From positions 3,249,640-3,313,639 of the forward strand of contig NZ_LR698973.1 of the NCBI RefSeq assembly GCF_902381825.1: a stretch of 64,000 bases of DNA. Reading direction: 5' to 3'. How positions within the stretch are numbered: the first letter of the stretch is position 1; every line of letters starts with the position of its first letter. This document shows positions 16,701 through 26,102 of this stretch, one piece after another. The notes under the pieces were generated by a model that saw only the letters and a list, made by a program, of their open reading frames with translations, did not search any database and was not told where the DNA came from. The position numbers and the translations under genes are program-made. This DNA comes from Pseudocoprococcus catus (GTDB lineage Bacteria; Bacillota; Clostridia; Lachnospirales; Lachnospiraceae).

Positions 16701-17027
16701 ATGGATGCCCACATTAGAAAAGTTTATGTTCCAATGACTGAAACAGGGTTTTACATTTTATATTGCCTGCAGGAAGAAATGCATGGTTACAATATCGGAT
16801 TGAGAGTGAAGGTGATGACCTGCGGAGAAGTCACCATCAGTCCTGGAACGATGTACGGAACATTATCCAAGATGGAGAAGGATGGTTTGATTTCTTTTTT
16901 GAGGGAAGAAGATAAGCGGAAGATTTACCAGATCACGGATTTGGGGAGAGATGTGCTGAATCTGGAATTGGCGAGAATTGAACGATTGTACAAGAACAGT
17001 AAGGGGGAACGGTACAATGGCAGATAA
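16701..17027 (+). CDS. PadR-family transcriptional regulator (pair 2)
   Basis: 108 residues from the ATG at 16701 with AGAGGAAAG upstream; an ATG at 16680 lacks a signal. PadR fold marks are GFYILYCLQEEMHGYNIG, ISPGTMYGTLSKMEKDGLI and the wing EDKRKIYQITDLG. It overlaps the DUF2812 gene by 11 bp. The same gene order as at 1893-2800, but clearly diverged in sequence, so the two pairs are paralogues with separate operators rather than a recent duplication. Confidence 0.92.
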   Translation: MDAHIRKVYVPMTETGFYILYCLQEEMHGYNIGLRVKVMTCGEVTISPGTMYGTLSKMEKDGLISFLREEDKRKIYQITDLGRDVLNLELARIERLYKNSKGERYNGR

Positions 17028-17574
17028 GAAGGAGATGAAGATTTTTACCTTAAGTGAATATGAGGAAGAAGAACAGTATTTGAATCAGATGGCACGGAGT
17101 GGGTATTTGTTTGAGAAAGTCACTTTGCCGGGAGTTTACCATTTCAGGAAGACAGCTCCGGTGAATATGGTTTATAGAATAGATTTTAACCCCAAGAGGA
17201 AGGAAGACTGGGACAGCTATAAGCAGATGTATCAAGACTATGGATGGACCTATATCCAGGATTTAAATGAATACAGCTATTTTTGCAAAGTGGCAGAGGA
17301 TGAGGAAGAAGCAAATGAGATTTTTAGTGATAATCAGTCTCGAATCGATATGATGGACCGCATTATCCGGCGAAAGATGCTGCCGATTGTAGCCATCTTT
17401 TTATGCTGTGTCATTCCCCAGGCAGTTCGTATGGCAGACGGTATGTATATAGATAGAGTGTCTATTGCATTTTATATTTTATGGGTGATTTTGATTGTGC
17501 TGTATGTTTATTTGATTGCCCGAAGTACAGCAGGGTTTGTAAGATTGAGAAAGAAGTATGAGATGGAGAAGTAA
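17017..17574 (+). CDS. DUF2812 membrane protein (pair 2)
   Basis: 185 residues from the ATG at 17017, which lies inside the end of the PadR gene. DUF2812 hallmark residues follow: EEEEQYLNQMARSGYLFEKV, then YRIDFNPKRKEDWDSYKQMY and YGWTYIQ. Two membrane segments near residues 120-175 end the protein (LPIVAIFLCCVIPQAVRM; AFYILWVILIVLYVYLIA). The function is unknown; the family is nearly always controlled by a neighbouring PadR regulator. Confidence 0.85.
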   Translation: MADKKEMKIFTLSEYEEEEQYLNQMARSGYLFEKVTLPGVYHFRKTAPVNMVYRIDFNPKRKEDWDSYKQMYQDYGWTYIQDLNEYSYFCKVAEDEEEANEIFSDNQSRIDMMDRIIRRKMLPIVAIFLCCVIPQAVRMADGMYIDRVSIAFYILWVILIVLYVYLIARSTAGFVRLRKKYEMEK

Positions 17575-17608
17575 GGCTTCATTTAATCATCATCAGTTAA
17601 TCTTTTTA

Positions 17609-17638
17609 TTGAATAAAATATATATCGTGGTATATACT
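17609..17638 (+). promoter_or_regulatory. Promoter of vapBC with a small inverted repeat
   Basis: TTGAAT (17609-17614), 18 bases, TATACT (17633-17638). TATATA on both sides of CGTGG (17619-17636) gives a short dyad that overlaps the spacer and -10 and could be bound by the VapB-VapC complex. Confidence 0.5.
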
Positions 17639-17661
17639 AATAATAGAAAGGGGCTGATTTT

Positions 17662-17892
17662 ATGATGATGGCAAAAGTTTTTGAAAACGGAAGGAGCCAG
17701 GCTGTGAGACTGCCAAAAGAATGTAGATTTAACACAGATGAGGTAGCTGTTAATAAAATTGGGGAAATTGTATTGTTGGTTCCGAAATCAAGTAAATGGA
17801 ATTCATTTATGCAGGCTATAGACATGTTTTCGGATGATTTTATGGAAGATGAGCGAGATAATGATATAAAGCAGGAGCGTGAATCATTATGA
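17662..17892 (+). CDS. vapB: VapB-type antitoxin
   Basis: 76 residues. The N-terminus AKVFENGRSQAVRLPKECRF is the AbrB/SpoVT-like swapped-hairpin DNA-binding domain of VapB antitoxins ('NGRSQAVRLPKE' is diagnostic). The acidic C-terminus (DMFSDDFMEDERDND) is the part that would wrap the toxin. Three ATGs in a row follow AAAGGGG, so the exact first residue is uncertain by two. The stop overlaps the toxin start by 4 bp. Confidence 0.92.
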   Translation: MMMAKVFENGRSQAVRLPKECRFNTDEVAVNKIGEIVLLVPKSSKWNSFMQAIDMFSDDFMEDERDNDIKQERESL

Positions 17893-18290
17893 GATATATG
17901 CTGGATACCAATATATGTATCTATGCAATAAAGCATAAGCCAGAACAAGCATTTAAGCGGCTGCAAGAACACGACCCATCGGAAATATGTATTTCTTCTG
18001 TTACATATGCAGAATTGGTACATGGTGTAGAAAAGAGCAAATCAATTGAAAAGAACAGGCTTGCATTAGCATTATTGTTGGCAAATATTGAAATAATAAG
18101 TTTTGACTCTTTAGCTGCTGAAAGTTATGGAAAAATTAGAGCTGATTTAGAAAAAGCAGGAAATCCCATTGGACCATTGGATATGATGATTGCAGGACAT
18201 GCAAAATCACTTAAGTATACTGTTGTAACAAATAACACAAAAGAGTTTGAACGGGTACAGGGATTGAAACTTGAAAACTGGGCAAAGTGA
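17889..18290 (+). CDS. vapC: VapC toxin, PIN-domain ribonuclease
   Basis: 133 residues. A PIN domain with the acidic metal-binding residues expected: Asp in YMLDTNICIYAI, Glu in SSVTYAELVHGVEKS, Asp in GPLDMMIAGHA, and Asn/Thr-rich end TNNTKEFERV. VapC toxins cut tRNA or rRNA when the antitoxin is lost. Together with vapB it is a complete type II toxin-antitoxin unit. Downstream lies a long hairpin (copy B of the conserved-apex family). Confidence 0.93.
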   Translation: MRYMLDTNICIYAIKHKPEQAFKRLQEHDPSEICISSVTYAELVHGVEKSKSIEKNRLALALLLANIEIISFDSLAAESYGKIRADLEKAGNPIGPLDMMIAGHAKSLKYTVVTNNTKEFERVQGLKLENWAK

Positions 18291-18334
18291 TTTTAGTCTA
18301 AAATTACTTTGTCGGAAATTCAATACACTCAGAA

Positions 18335-18503
18335 AATAACAGAAGATGAAACAGACAGCAGAATGACTGGAACAATGGAATGGTCATATCTATGGCTTTG
18401 TCCGTTGAAACGTTTCGTACGGGTGTACGTTGTTTCAACGGACAAAGAACATGAGATATGGACAGATTGTGCCTGGGTGCTGTTTGTTTCATTTTCTGTT
18501 ATT
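18335..18503. repeat. Conserved-apex hairpin, copy B (long form)
   Basis: A 169-bp imperfect palindrome between convergent vapC and the wall-protein gene. Outer arms of about 26 bp (AATAACAGAAGATGAAACA with TGTTTCATTTTCTGTTATT), a loosely paired middle, then TTTGTCCGTTGAAAC/GTTTCAACGGACAAA (15 perfect bp) and the apex CGTACGGGTGTACG (18416-18429). The apex and its flanking GTTT/TT are shared with copies A and C while the stems are not. Confidence 0.8.
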
Positions 18504-18533
18504 CAAAGACTATTTGTTTTCGGCTCAAAATTT

Positions 18534-19802
18534 TTAGTTTAATTCGGCGATTCGCGATACCCCCACATAGATTTGGCTGATCTTATACCATGTGGCATAA
18601 TCCGTCACCCCGGTCTGAGGAAGATTGAAGATCTTCTGGAATGTCCGTACAGCCTCTGCGGTCTGATTGCCATAGATGCCGTCTGCCGCTATTTTCGGAA
18701 TAGCCGGATAATTATCGGAGATACGGTTTAATTGTTCCTGCATCTGCTGGACCTTCTGGCCGGAACTGCCGATGGTGAGATCGTAACCCGGCCAGGAGCT
18801 TGGAATGCCGCTGATCTGTTCTGCAGAGTTAATATAGATATCATCCCCATAGTAATAGCGCAGAATCTCAATAGGTGAATAACCCTGTTCGCCCAGATCC
18901 TTAGAGCCCCACTGGCTCATCCAGTTTGGGCAGGAGACTCGGCGACCGTCACAGTACTGGGTGAGAATCGGCTGCAGGACACCCGGACGGGAGAGATAGT
19001 TGGAGAAAATCATATCCACTGTTTCGGATATGTTTTCAAAAATATTTCTTCCATAGACAAAGAAATGGTCGTAGGCAGTGGAGTTGGTGATAGTAAAATC
19101 ATAACCTTTATTGCGATACCATTCAGTGAACACTCTGTTGAGGGTGAAGGAGATAATGGCCAGACAGTTGGCGATAATGGAGGATTCCGGCCAGGTGGCG
19201 TAGATTTCACTGGAAGCGACGTTTTTGATATATTCTTTAAATGGAATATAATAATTGGCAGCTCTGGTATCTGTAGGCGGTCCGTCGTGGACGATGATGG
19301 TTTCGGGAACGACAACACGGCTTAGTACGACTTCACCGGATTCAGTGACATCTTTGATTTCCGCTTCTGCGATTTTAGGCGGGAAATTACCGTATAGGGT
19401 ATGAGGCGGTACAACGATCGGAGAAGCTTCGATGTTGGCCAGCGGCATAAGTCGGGCGCTCTGAAGGGCAGTAACGTTGGCTAGTATCTGAGCACCGCTG
19501 ATCGTCAGATTGGAATAACCTTCAGCCTGAACGGTGAAATTATACTCTGAATAGGGTTGGGCACTGCTGCTCTCCAGACTGTAAGAAACAGGAGGGGCAG
19601 GCAATTCAATGACAGGTGTTTCGCCGGAATTATCGGTTGTCAGTTCCTCGATGATATTGTCCGGATTTCCGGTATCTGTAATCTGGATTATGGCATTTTC
19701 GATGGGAGTATAATCATTGCGACCTGTGACGGCAAGTTGCAGGCGACCGTAGGAAGCGGCGGATACCTGAGCCGGCATAACAGGAGCTGGGGATGAAGCC
19801 AT
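18534..19802 (-). CDS. Wall protein: SpoIID-like region plus peptidoglycan-binding domain
   Basis: 422 residues from the ATG at 19802 (GAGG eleven bases upstream; weak). No signal peptide is visible. N-terminal 100 residues are beta-rich (QLAVTGRNDYTPIENAII). The centre, YIPFKEYIKNVASSEIYATW through ILTQYCDGRRVSCPNWMSQW and GYSPIEILRYYYGDDIY, resembles SpoIID/LytB-type proteins. The last 80 residues are a PG_binding_1 repeat (SSGQKVQQMQEQLNRISDNY; AADGIYGNQTAEAVRTFQKI). Such proteins act on the cell wall or spore coat; a sporulation role is likely in this family but not shown. Confidence 0.82.
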   Translation of the reverse strand: MASSPAPVMPAQVSAASYGRLQLAVTGRNDYTPIENAIIQITDTGNPDNIIEELTTDNSGETPVIELPAPPVSYSLESSSAQPYSEYNFTVQAEGYSNLTISGAQILANVTALQSARLMPLANIEASPIVVPPHTLYGNFPPKIAEAEIKDVTESGEVVLSRVVVPETIIVHDGPPTDTRAANYYIPFKEYIKNVASSEIYATWPESSIIANCLAIISFTLNRVFTEWYRNKGYDFTITNSTAYDHFFVYGRNIFENISETVDMIFSNYLSRPGVLQPILTQYCDGRRVSCPNWMSQWGSKDLGEQGYSPIEILRYYYGDDIYINSAEQISGIPSSWPGYDLTIGSSGQKVQQMQEQLNRISDNYPAIPKIAADGIYGNQTAEAVRTFQKIFNLPQTGVTDYATWYKISQIYVGVSRIAELN

Positions 19803-19929
19803 GGGCGTAAACCTCAATAGGGAATTGATTTATTATATGCATATTTGACGAAAAGATGACGGAGAAAGCATGCATTATGTGAAAAATTATGCATACAAAA
19901 ATTTTCAGATAATCATATAATTATTTAGG

Positions 19930-19958
19930 TTGAATTTGCTTTTAATCTATGGTATACT
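19930..19958 (+). promoter_or_regulatory. Promoter of carAB
   Basis: TTGAAT (19930-19935), 17 bases, TATACT (19953-19958). It leaves a leader of about 255 bases before carA. Confidence 0.6.
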
Positions 19959-20133
19959 TCATGCAGTTTAAAATTCAGTGTCGAAAGATATTGAATATAA
20001 GTGACTTTTGGAAGTTATTTACAAAAAAGGACAGGAGTGGAAGTATCAATGATGTGGTTATATTCGCAAAGCTTGAAAATGCATATTTATACAAAATTCT
20101 CCATTTCTTGTTTATATTTATTAACTTAAAAAA

Positions 20134-20189
20134 AGAGGTTTCATGTTATTGTCTTTTCTATTTTTGACATGAAATTATCTTTTTTTTTT
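20134..20189 (+). terminator. Terminator-like hairpin in the carA leader
   Basis: TTTCATG (20139-20145) pairs with CATGAAA (20168-20174), followed after four bases by a run of ten T. It lies 30 bases before the carA start, the place of a transcription attenuator. The PyrR-binding consensus was not found, so the controlling signal is unknown. Confidence 0.5.
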
Positions 20190-20219
20190 GCAAATTAGGA
20201 GAAAGGATCAGGTGAGAAA

Positions 20220-21305
20220 ATGAAAGCGTTTCTGATTTTGGCAGACGGTACTGTTTATGAAGGAGAAAGCATCGGTTCTACCAGAGAAGTTATCAGTGAA
20301 ATTGTGTTTAATACATCTATGACAGGTTATTTGGAAATTTTAACAGATCCGTCCTATTGCGGCCAGTCTGTCGTTATGACGTATCCGTTGATTGGCAATT
20401 ATGGTGTATGTTATGAGGATATGGAGGATCCGGAATCTTATGTAGACGGTTATATCGTCAGAGAGATCTCCAATAGCCCAAGCAACTTCAGAAGTGAAGA
20501 TAAACTTGAAAAATTCCTGGTGGATCATGATATCGCCGGCATCCAGGGCATTGATACACGTGCATTGACAAAACGTCTGAGAAACTACGGTACAATGAAC
20601 GGCATGATCACAACCAATGAAAATTTTGTTCTGGAAGAGGTTCTTCCGAAGATTAAGGCATACAAAGTAACAGATGCGGTAAAACGTGTCAGCTGCAAGG
20701 AGAAGACAGTCCTTCCGGGTGACGGCATGAAAGTAGCTTTGATGGATTTCGGCGCAAAGAAAAACATTGCCAAATCCCTGAATGAGCGCGGATGTGAAGT
20801 AACGATTTATCCGGCGTATACATCTGCCGAAGAGATTATTGCTTCCAATCCGGACGGTATTATGCTGTCAAACGGCCCCGGCGACCCAAAGGATTGCGGA
20901 ACGATCATTGAAGAACTGAAGAAGCTTTATGCAACAGATATTCCGATTTTTGCAATCTGTCTTGGACATCAGCTGATGGCGCTGGCCAATGGCGCTGATA
21001 CAAGAAAGATGAAATGGGGGCATAGAGGTGCCAATCATCCGGTCAAAGATCTGACAACAGGCCGTGTGTATATGTCTTCACAGAACCATGGTTATGTGGT
21101 AGCAGATAAGACAGTACCGGAAAATGTAGCTGAGATCAGTTTCATTAATGCCAATGATGCCAGCACAGAAGGTCTGCATTACCTTGGCAAGAATATTTTT
21201 ACGGTGCAGTTCCATCCTGAAGCCTGCCCGGGTCCACAGGATACAGCGTTCCTTTTCGATAAATTCATAGACATGATGGAGGTCAATAAAGATGCCGAAG
21301 AATAA
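20220..21305 (+). CDS. carA: Carbamoyl-phosphate synthase, small subunit
   Basis: 361 residues, standard length. It hydrolyses glutamine and passes ammonia to CarB for carbamoyl phosphate, the precursor of arginine and pyrimidines. The N-terminal CPSase domain begins MKAFLILADGTVYEG; the C-terminal class I amidotransferase has Cys247 (AICLGHQ) and the His332-Pro-Glu334 pair (QFHPEACPG). It overlaps carB by 14 bp. The leader carries a terminator-like hairpin, so transcription is probably attenuated. Confidence 0.97.
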   Translation: MKAFLILADGTVYEGESIGSTREVISEIVFNTSMTGYLEILTDPSYCGQSVVMTYPLIGNYGVCYEDMEDPESYVDGYIVREISNSPSNFRSEDKLEKFLVDHDIAGIQGIDTRALTKRLRNYGTMNGMITTNENFVLEEVLPKIKAYKVTDAVKRVSCKEKTVLPGDGMKVALMDFGAKKNIAKSLNERGCEVTIYPAYTSAEEIIASNPDGIMLSNGPGDPKDCGTIIEELKKLYATDIPIFAICLGHQLMALANGADTRKMKWGHRGANHPVKDLTTGRVYMSSQNHGYVVADKTVPENVAEISFINANDASTEGLHYLGKNIFTVQFHPEACPGPQDTAFLFDKFIDMMEVNKDAEE

Positions 21306-24300
21306 TAGTATTAAAAAAGTTCTGGTTATTGGTTCTGGTCCGATTGTCATAGGACAGGCAGCAGAGTTTGATTACGCAGGTACACAGGCCTGCCGTTCTC
21401 TGAAAGAAGAAGGTATTGAGGTTGTACTGGTCAATTCCAATCCGGCAACCATCATGACGGATAAACAGATTGCAGACAAAGTGTATATTGAACCACTGAC
21501 AACAGAGGTTTTGAAGAAGATTATCAAGAAAGAAGAACCGGACAGCATTCTTCCGACACTTGGCGGACAGGCTGCACTGAATCTGGCTATGGAGCTGGAT
21601 GAGAGCGGATTCCTGGTTGAAAATCGTGTCAGAATGATCGGTACTTCTTCACAGACCATCAAGAAAGCCGAAGACCGTCTGGCATTCAAAGAGACAATGG
21701 AGAAGATCGGCGAGCCATGTGCAGCCAGTGAAGTCTGCACAACACTTCAGGGATGTTTTGATTTTGCAGAGAAGAACGGTTATCCGGTTGTTATCAGACC
21801 AGCTTATACACTGGGCGGCAGCGGCGGCGGTATTGCACATGATGCACAGCAGCTGCATGATATTGCCAGCAATGGTCTGAGACTGAGCCGTGTCGGTCAG
21901 GTTCTTGTTGAACGTTATATCGGCGGTTGGAAAGAAATTGAATATGAAGTGATCCGAGACAGCTACGGCAACTGCATTACCGTATGTAATATGGAGAATA
22001 TCGACCCTGTGGGCGTTCATACAGGAGACAGTATCGTTGTGGCACCTTCACAGACTCTGGGGGATAAAGAGTATCAGATGCTTCGTACATCTGCCCTGAA
22101 CATCATTCAGGAACTGGATATCCACGGCGGCTGCAACGTACAGTATGCACTGAATCCAAACAGTTTTGAATATTGTGTTATCGAGGTTAATCCGCGTGTA
22201 TCCCGTTCTTCAGCGTTAGCTTCCAAGGCAACCGGTTACCCGATCGCCAAAGTTGCTGCCAAGATCGCTCTGGGTTATGCCTTGGATGAAATCAAGAATG
22301 CGGTTACCGGCAAAACATACGCCAGCTTTGAACCGGCCCTTGATTATGTGGTTGTCAAAATCCCGAAATGGCCTTTTGATAAATTTATTACAGCGAAACG
22401 TACACTGACGACTCAGATGAAAGCCACAGGCGAGGTTATGAGTATCTGCCAGAATTTCGAAGGTGCGCTGATGAAAGCCATCCGTTCTCTGGAACAGAAT
22501 ATTTACAGCCTGGATTACGGCAAATACCATGAGCTGACAGATGAAGAACTGAAAGAACATTTATATAGAATTGATGACAGACGTCTTTTCTGTATCGCAG
22601 AGGCTATTCGTCGTGGTTATACACTGGAAGAAATCCATGCCATCAATAAGATCGATCTCTGGTTCCTGGATAAGATTGCCAACCTTGTCAAGATGGAACA
22701 GCGTCTGAAAACAGAGCCGATGTCTGTTGAACTGATGAAAGAAGCAAAGCGTATGGAATTCCCTGATAAGGCCATTGCTGAGTTTACACATCAGTCCGAA
22801 GCAGAAGTGAAAGCTTATCGTTACAGAAACGATATCGTTGCAGCATTCAAGATGGTTGATACATGTGCAGCTGAGTTTGAATCCGAAACACCATATTATT
22901 ATTCATGCTTCGGCAATGAAAATGAAGTTGAAGTTGGCGAGAAGATGCGTAAGAAAGTCCTTGTACTGGGTTCAGGCCCAATCCGTATCGGTCAGGGTAT
23001 AGAGTTTGACTACTGCTCCGTTCACAGTGTATGGGCATTCGCAGACTGCGGTTATGAGACAATTATTGTCAACAACAACCCGGAAACAGTCAGCACGGAC
23101 TTTGATATTGCAGATAAACTGTATTTCGAACCATTAACACCTGAAGATGTGGAGAATATCGTTCGTTTGGAGCATCCGGACGGTGCGGTTGTTCAGTTCG
23201 GCGGCCAGACAGCCATTAAACTGACACAAGCCATCATGAAGATGGGTGTGCCGATTTACGGTACACAGGCAGAGGATGTAGATGCAGCTGAAGACAGAGA
23301 GCTGTTTGATGAAATCCTTGAGAAGTGTAAGATCCCGAGACCTGCAGGCACAACAGTATTCACAACAGAAGAAGCATTGAAGGCAGCCAACCATCTGGGT
23401 TACCCGGTACTGATCCGTCCTTCCTATGTTCTTGGCGGACAGGGTATGCAGATTGCAGTTAATGACGGCGATATTGTCGAATTTATGAATATTATCAATC
23501 AGACAGTTCAGGAACATCCGATCCTGATCGATAAGTATCTGATGGGTAAGGAAGTCGAAGTGGATGGTGTCTGCGACGGCAAAGATGTCCTGATTCCTGG
23601 CATCATGGAACATATTGAGAGAGCCGGTATCCACAGCGGTGACAGTATTTCCATCTATCCTGCACAGCATTTGAGCGATGCCGTTATTGATAAGATTGAA
23701 GATTACACAGCGAAACTGGCGAAAGGCCTGCATGTCAAAGGTCTTCTGAACATTCAGTTTATTGTATATCAGGAAGAGGTTTATGTTATTGAAGTAAACC
23801 CTCGTTCAAGCCGTACGGTACCTTATATCAGCAAGGTAACAGGTATTCCGATTGTCGATATTGCATCAAAATGTATCGTGGGCAAGACAATCAGAGAGCT
23901 TGGTTATGAGCCGGGTCTTCAGAAGAAAGCAGATTATATTGCCATCAAACAGCCGGTATTCTCATTCGAGAAACTGCGTGGTGCCGAGACAAGCCTTGGA
24001 CCTGAAATGAAGTCAACGGGCGAAGTCCTTGGTATTGCCAAGACATTTGAGGAAGCCCTGTACAAATCATTTATCGGTGCCGGCATCAATCTGCCGCGGA
24101 CAAAGAAGATGATCTGTACAGTCAATGATGCGGACAAAGATGAATTAGTACCGATCGCAGCACGCTTCCAGAAATTGGGTTATACCATCTATGCAACCCG
24201 CAGCACTGCAGATAAGCTCATTGAGAACGGCATTCCTGCCATCAAGATCAAGAAGATTTCTGCAGGCTCACCAAATGCGCTGGATCTGATCCTTGCCGGT

Positions 24301-24492
24301 GAAGTCGACCTTGTTATCGATACACCGACACAGGGCCGTGACAAGAGCAGAGATGGTTTCCTGATCCGTCGAAATGCCATTGAGACAGGATGCACATGTC
24401 TGACATCCTTGGATACAGCGGCAGCATTGGTAACAAGCCTTGAAAATGCCAATATGGAGACACTTTCCGTGATCGATATCGCTGAAATCTAA
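21292..24492 (+). CDS. carB: Carbamoyl-phosphate synthase, large subunit
   Basis: 1066 residues, full length. Two homologous ATP-grasp halves are visible: the first starts VLVIGSGPIVIGQAAEFDY, the second VLVLGSGPIRIGQGIEFDY at about residue 558. Each has the glycine-rich ATP loop (RPAYTLGGSGGG; RPSYVLGGQGM). The C-terminal allosteric MGS domain (GYTIYATRSTADKLIENGI to RRNAIETG) completes it. It makes carbamoyl phosphate from bicarbonate, ammonia and two ATP with CarA. Operon carAB, ended by a terminator at 24575-24634. Confidence 0.98.
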   Translation: MPKNNSIKKVLVIGSGPIVIGQAAEFDYAGTQACRSLKEEGIEVVLVNSNPATIMTDKQIADKVYIEPLTTEVLKKIIKKEEPDSILPTLGGQAALNLAMELDESGFLVENRVRMIGTSSQTIKKAEDRLAFKETMEKIGEPCAASEVCTTLQGCFDFAEKNGYPVVIRPAYTLGGSGGGIAHDAQQLHDIASNGLRLSRVGQVLVERYIGGWKEIEYEVIRDSYGNCITVCNMENIDPVGVHTGDSIVVAPSQTLGDKEYQMLRTSALNIIQELDIHGGCNVQYALNPNSFEYCVIEVNPRVSRSSALASKATGYPIAKVAAKIALGYALDEIKNAVTGKTYASFEPALDYVVVKIPKWPFDKFITAKRTLTTQMKATGEVMSICQNFEGALMKAIRSLEQNIYSLDYGKYHELTDEELKEHLYRIDDRRLFCIAEAIRRGYTLEEIHAINKIDLWFLDKIANLVKMEQRLKTEPMSVELMKEAKRMEFPDKAIAEFTHQSEAEVKAYRYRNDIVAAFKMVDTCAAEFESETPYYYSCFGNENEVEVGEKMRKKVLVLGSGPIRIGQGIEFDYCSVHSVWAFADCGYETIIVNNNPETVSTDFDIADKLYFEPLTPEDVENIVRLEHPDGAVVQFGGQTAIKLTQAIMKMGVPIYGTQAEDVDAAEDRELFDEILEKCKIPRPAGTTVFTTEEALKAANHLGYPVLIRPSYVLGGQGMQIAVNDGDIVEFMNIINQTVQEHPILIDKYLMGKEVEVDGVCDGKDVLIPGIMEHIERAGIHSGDSISIYPAQHLSDAVIDKIEDYTAKLAKGLHVKGLLNIQFIVYQEEVYVIEVNPRSSRTVPYISKVTGIPIVDIASKCIVGKTIRELGYEPGLQKKADYIAIKQPVFSFEKLRGAETSLGPEMKSTGEVLGIAKTFEEALYKSFIGAGINLPRTKKMICTVNDADKDELVPIAARFQKLGYTIYATRSTADKLIENGIPAIKIKKISAGSPNALDLILAGEVDLVIDTPTQGRDKSRDGFLIRRNAIETGCTCLTSLDTAAALVTSLENANMETLSVIDIAEI

Positions 24493-24574
24493 AAGTTTTT
24501 GACATTTTGACGGTATGAAAAGATTCATGCTGGTCAATTGAGAAAAAATATGCTAAACTAAATACAAAATATGG

Positions 24575-24634
24575 AAAAGACTGCAAGGGGGCAGTGTGTG
24601 GAGTGAGAATTCCCTGCCCTTTTGCGGTCTTTTT
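24575..24634 (+). terminator. Terminator after carB
   Basis: AAAAGACTGCAAGGGGGCAG pairs with CTGCCCTTTTGCGGTCTTTT, about 20 bp with two weak positions, then T-run. The promoter of glnA lies downstream of it, so it most likely ends carAB. Confidence 0.85.
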
Positions 24635-24664
24635 GTATATGCCTGACGTAAATTTTTTACAATA

Positions 24665-24694
24665 TTGACAAAGAAAGGGCATTATTGATATAGT
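24665..24694 (+). promoter_or_regulatory. Promoter of glnA
   Basis: TTGACA (24665-24670), 18 bases, TATAGT (24689-24694). ATAGTTGAACTAT over the -10 is a small dyad. Confidence 0.65.
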
Positions 24695-24724
24695 TGAACT
24701 ATCTTAATATAAGGAGAGAGCGTA

Positions 24725-26059
24725 ATGGCAAAATATACAAAAAAAGACATTATTCAGATGGTGGAAGATGATGATGTTGAATTTATCCGACTCCAGTTTA
24801 CGGATATTTTCGGAGCATTGAAGAATGTGGCGATTACAGCCAGTCAGATAGAAAAAGTACTGGACAATGGCTGTATGTTTGACGGTTCTTCGATCGAAGG
24901 CTTTGCCAGAATCGAAGAATCCGATATGTATCTGGTACCTGACCTGAATACATTTGAGATATTTCCGTGGCGTCCGCAGCAGGGCAAGGTGGCACGTCTG
25001 ATCTGCGATGTTTACAAACCGAACGGTGAACCTTTTGAGGGCGATCCCCGTTATATTTTAAAGAAAGTGATCAAAGAGGCAGATGCGATGGGCTATACAT
25101 TCAATGTCGGTCCTGAACTGGAATTCTTCCTTTTCCATACAGATGATTATGGTATGCCGACGACAGAAACCCATGAAAAAGGCGGTTATTTTGATCTTGG
25201 TCCTATTGACCTAGGTGAAAATGCAAGACGTGATATGGTACTGACCCTTGAGGATATGGGATTTGAAATCGAGGCATCCCATCATGAAGTTGCACCGGCA
25301 CAGCATGAGATTGACTTTAAGTATACAGATGCTCTTCATACAGCGGACAATATTGAAACCTTCAAGCTGGTTGTCAAATCCATTGCAAAACGCCATGGTC
25401 TTCATGCGTCCTTTATGCCGAAGCCGGTTTACGGTGTTCCTGGTTCCGGCATGCATATCAATATGTCACTGGATGACAAGGACGGCAACAATATTTTTGG
25501 TGATCCGAATGATGAGAATGGTCTCAGCAAAGAAGCCTATTATTTCCTGGCCGGTCTGTTAAAGCATGCAAAAGGTCTGATGGCATTGACGAATCCGTTG
25601 GTCAATTCCTATAAGCGACTTGTACCGGGGTATGAGGCACCGGTGCATATTGCCTGGTCTTCCATCAACAGAAGTCCGCTGATCCGTATTCCGGCAACCC
25701 GAGGAACCGGACGTCGTATTGAACTCAGAAGTCCTGATCCGGCTGGCAACCCATATCTTGTACTGGCAGCATGCCTGGCAGCGGGTTTAGATGGTTTGAA
25801 AGAAAAGAAAATGCCGATGCCGAATGTGGATAAGAATATTTTTGAGATGACAGCAGCAGAAAAAGCAGCAGAGAGCATTGAAGAACTGCCGCTGAATCTT
25901 TTTGATGCAGTTAAAGAGCTGGAGGCTGATCAGTATATCTGTGATACTCTGGGCAAACATGCCAGCAGCAAATACATCGAGGCAAAATACGCGGAATGGG
26001 ATGAATACCGCAGACAGATCACAAACTGGGAGATTGACCAGTATCTGTACAAAATTTAA
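24725..26059 (+). CDS. glnA: Glutamine synthetase, type I
   Basis: 444 residues, the length of the GSI-alpha enzymes of Firmicutes, which lack the 25-residue insert and adenylylation control. Visible motifs: DGSSIEGF, the metal site [22 protein letters not shown], and [24 protein letters not shown] across the active site (the ATP and glutamate loops). It condenses ammonia and glutamate. It is followed 43 bases later by an ANTAR regulator gene and shares a transcript with it, a linkage seen in other Clostridia. Confidence 0.97.
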   Translation: MAKYTKKDIIQMVEDDDVEFIRLQFTDIFGALKNVAITASQIEKVLDNGCMFDGSSIEGFARIEESDMYLVPDLNTFEIFPWRPQQGKVARLICDVYKPNGEPFEGDPRYILKKVIKEADAMGYTFNVGPELEFFLFHTDDYGMPTTETHEKGGYFDLGPIDLGENARRDMVLTLEDMGFEIEASHHEVAPAQHEIDFKYTDALHTADNIETFKLVVKSIAKRHGLHASFMPKPVYGVPGSGMHINMSLDDKDGNNIFGDPNDENGLSKEAYYFLAGLLKHAKGLMALTNPLVNSYKRLVPGYEAPVHIAWSSINRSPLIRIPATRGTGRRIELRSPDPAGNPYLVLAACLAAGLDGLKEKKMPMPNVDKNIFEMTAAEKAAESIEELPLNLFDAVKELEADQYICDTLGKHASSKYIEAKYAEWDEYRRQITNWEIDQYLYKI

Positions 26060-26102
26060 ATTTTTCCCCTTCTTGATGAATCATTAATGGAGGTGGAAAA
26101 GG

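Larger units (their letters stand above)
19803..20219. other. Divergent intergenic region ahead of carA
   Basis: 417 bases without a convincing gene; a 72-codon frame at 19949 lacks a ribosome binding site and overlaps the carA promoter. It holds three ATGCAT-type sites (near 19836, 19872 and 19892), the carA promoter (19930-19958), a TGCATATTTATACA (20080-20093) close to the Bacillus ARG-box half consensus, and a terminator-like hairpin. ArgR control is possible but unproved. Confidence 0.5.

Noticed and set aside
19949..20167. 72-codon open frame upstream of carA
   Set aside because: It starts inside the carA promoter, has no ribosome binding site and is low-complexity; probably leader sequence.
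24575..24634. The carB terminator as an ANTAR-controlled attenuator of glnA
   Set aside because: A near-consensus promoter (24665-24694) lies downstream of it, so glnA transcripts probably start after the hairpin.
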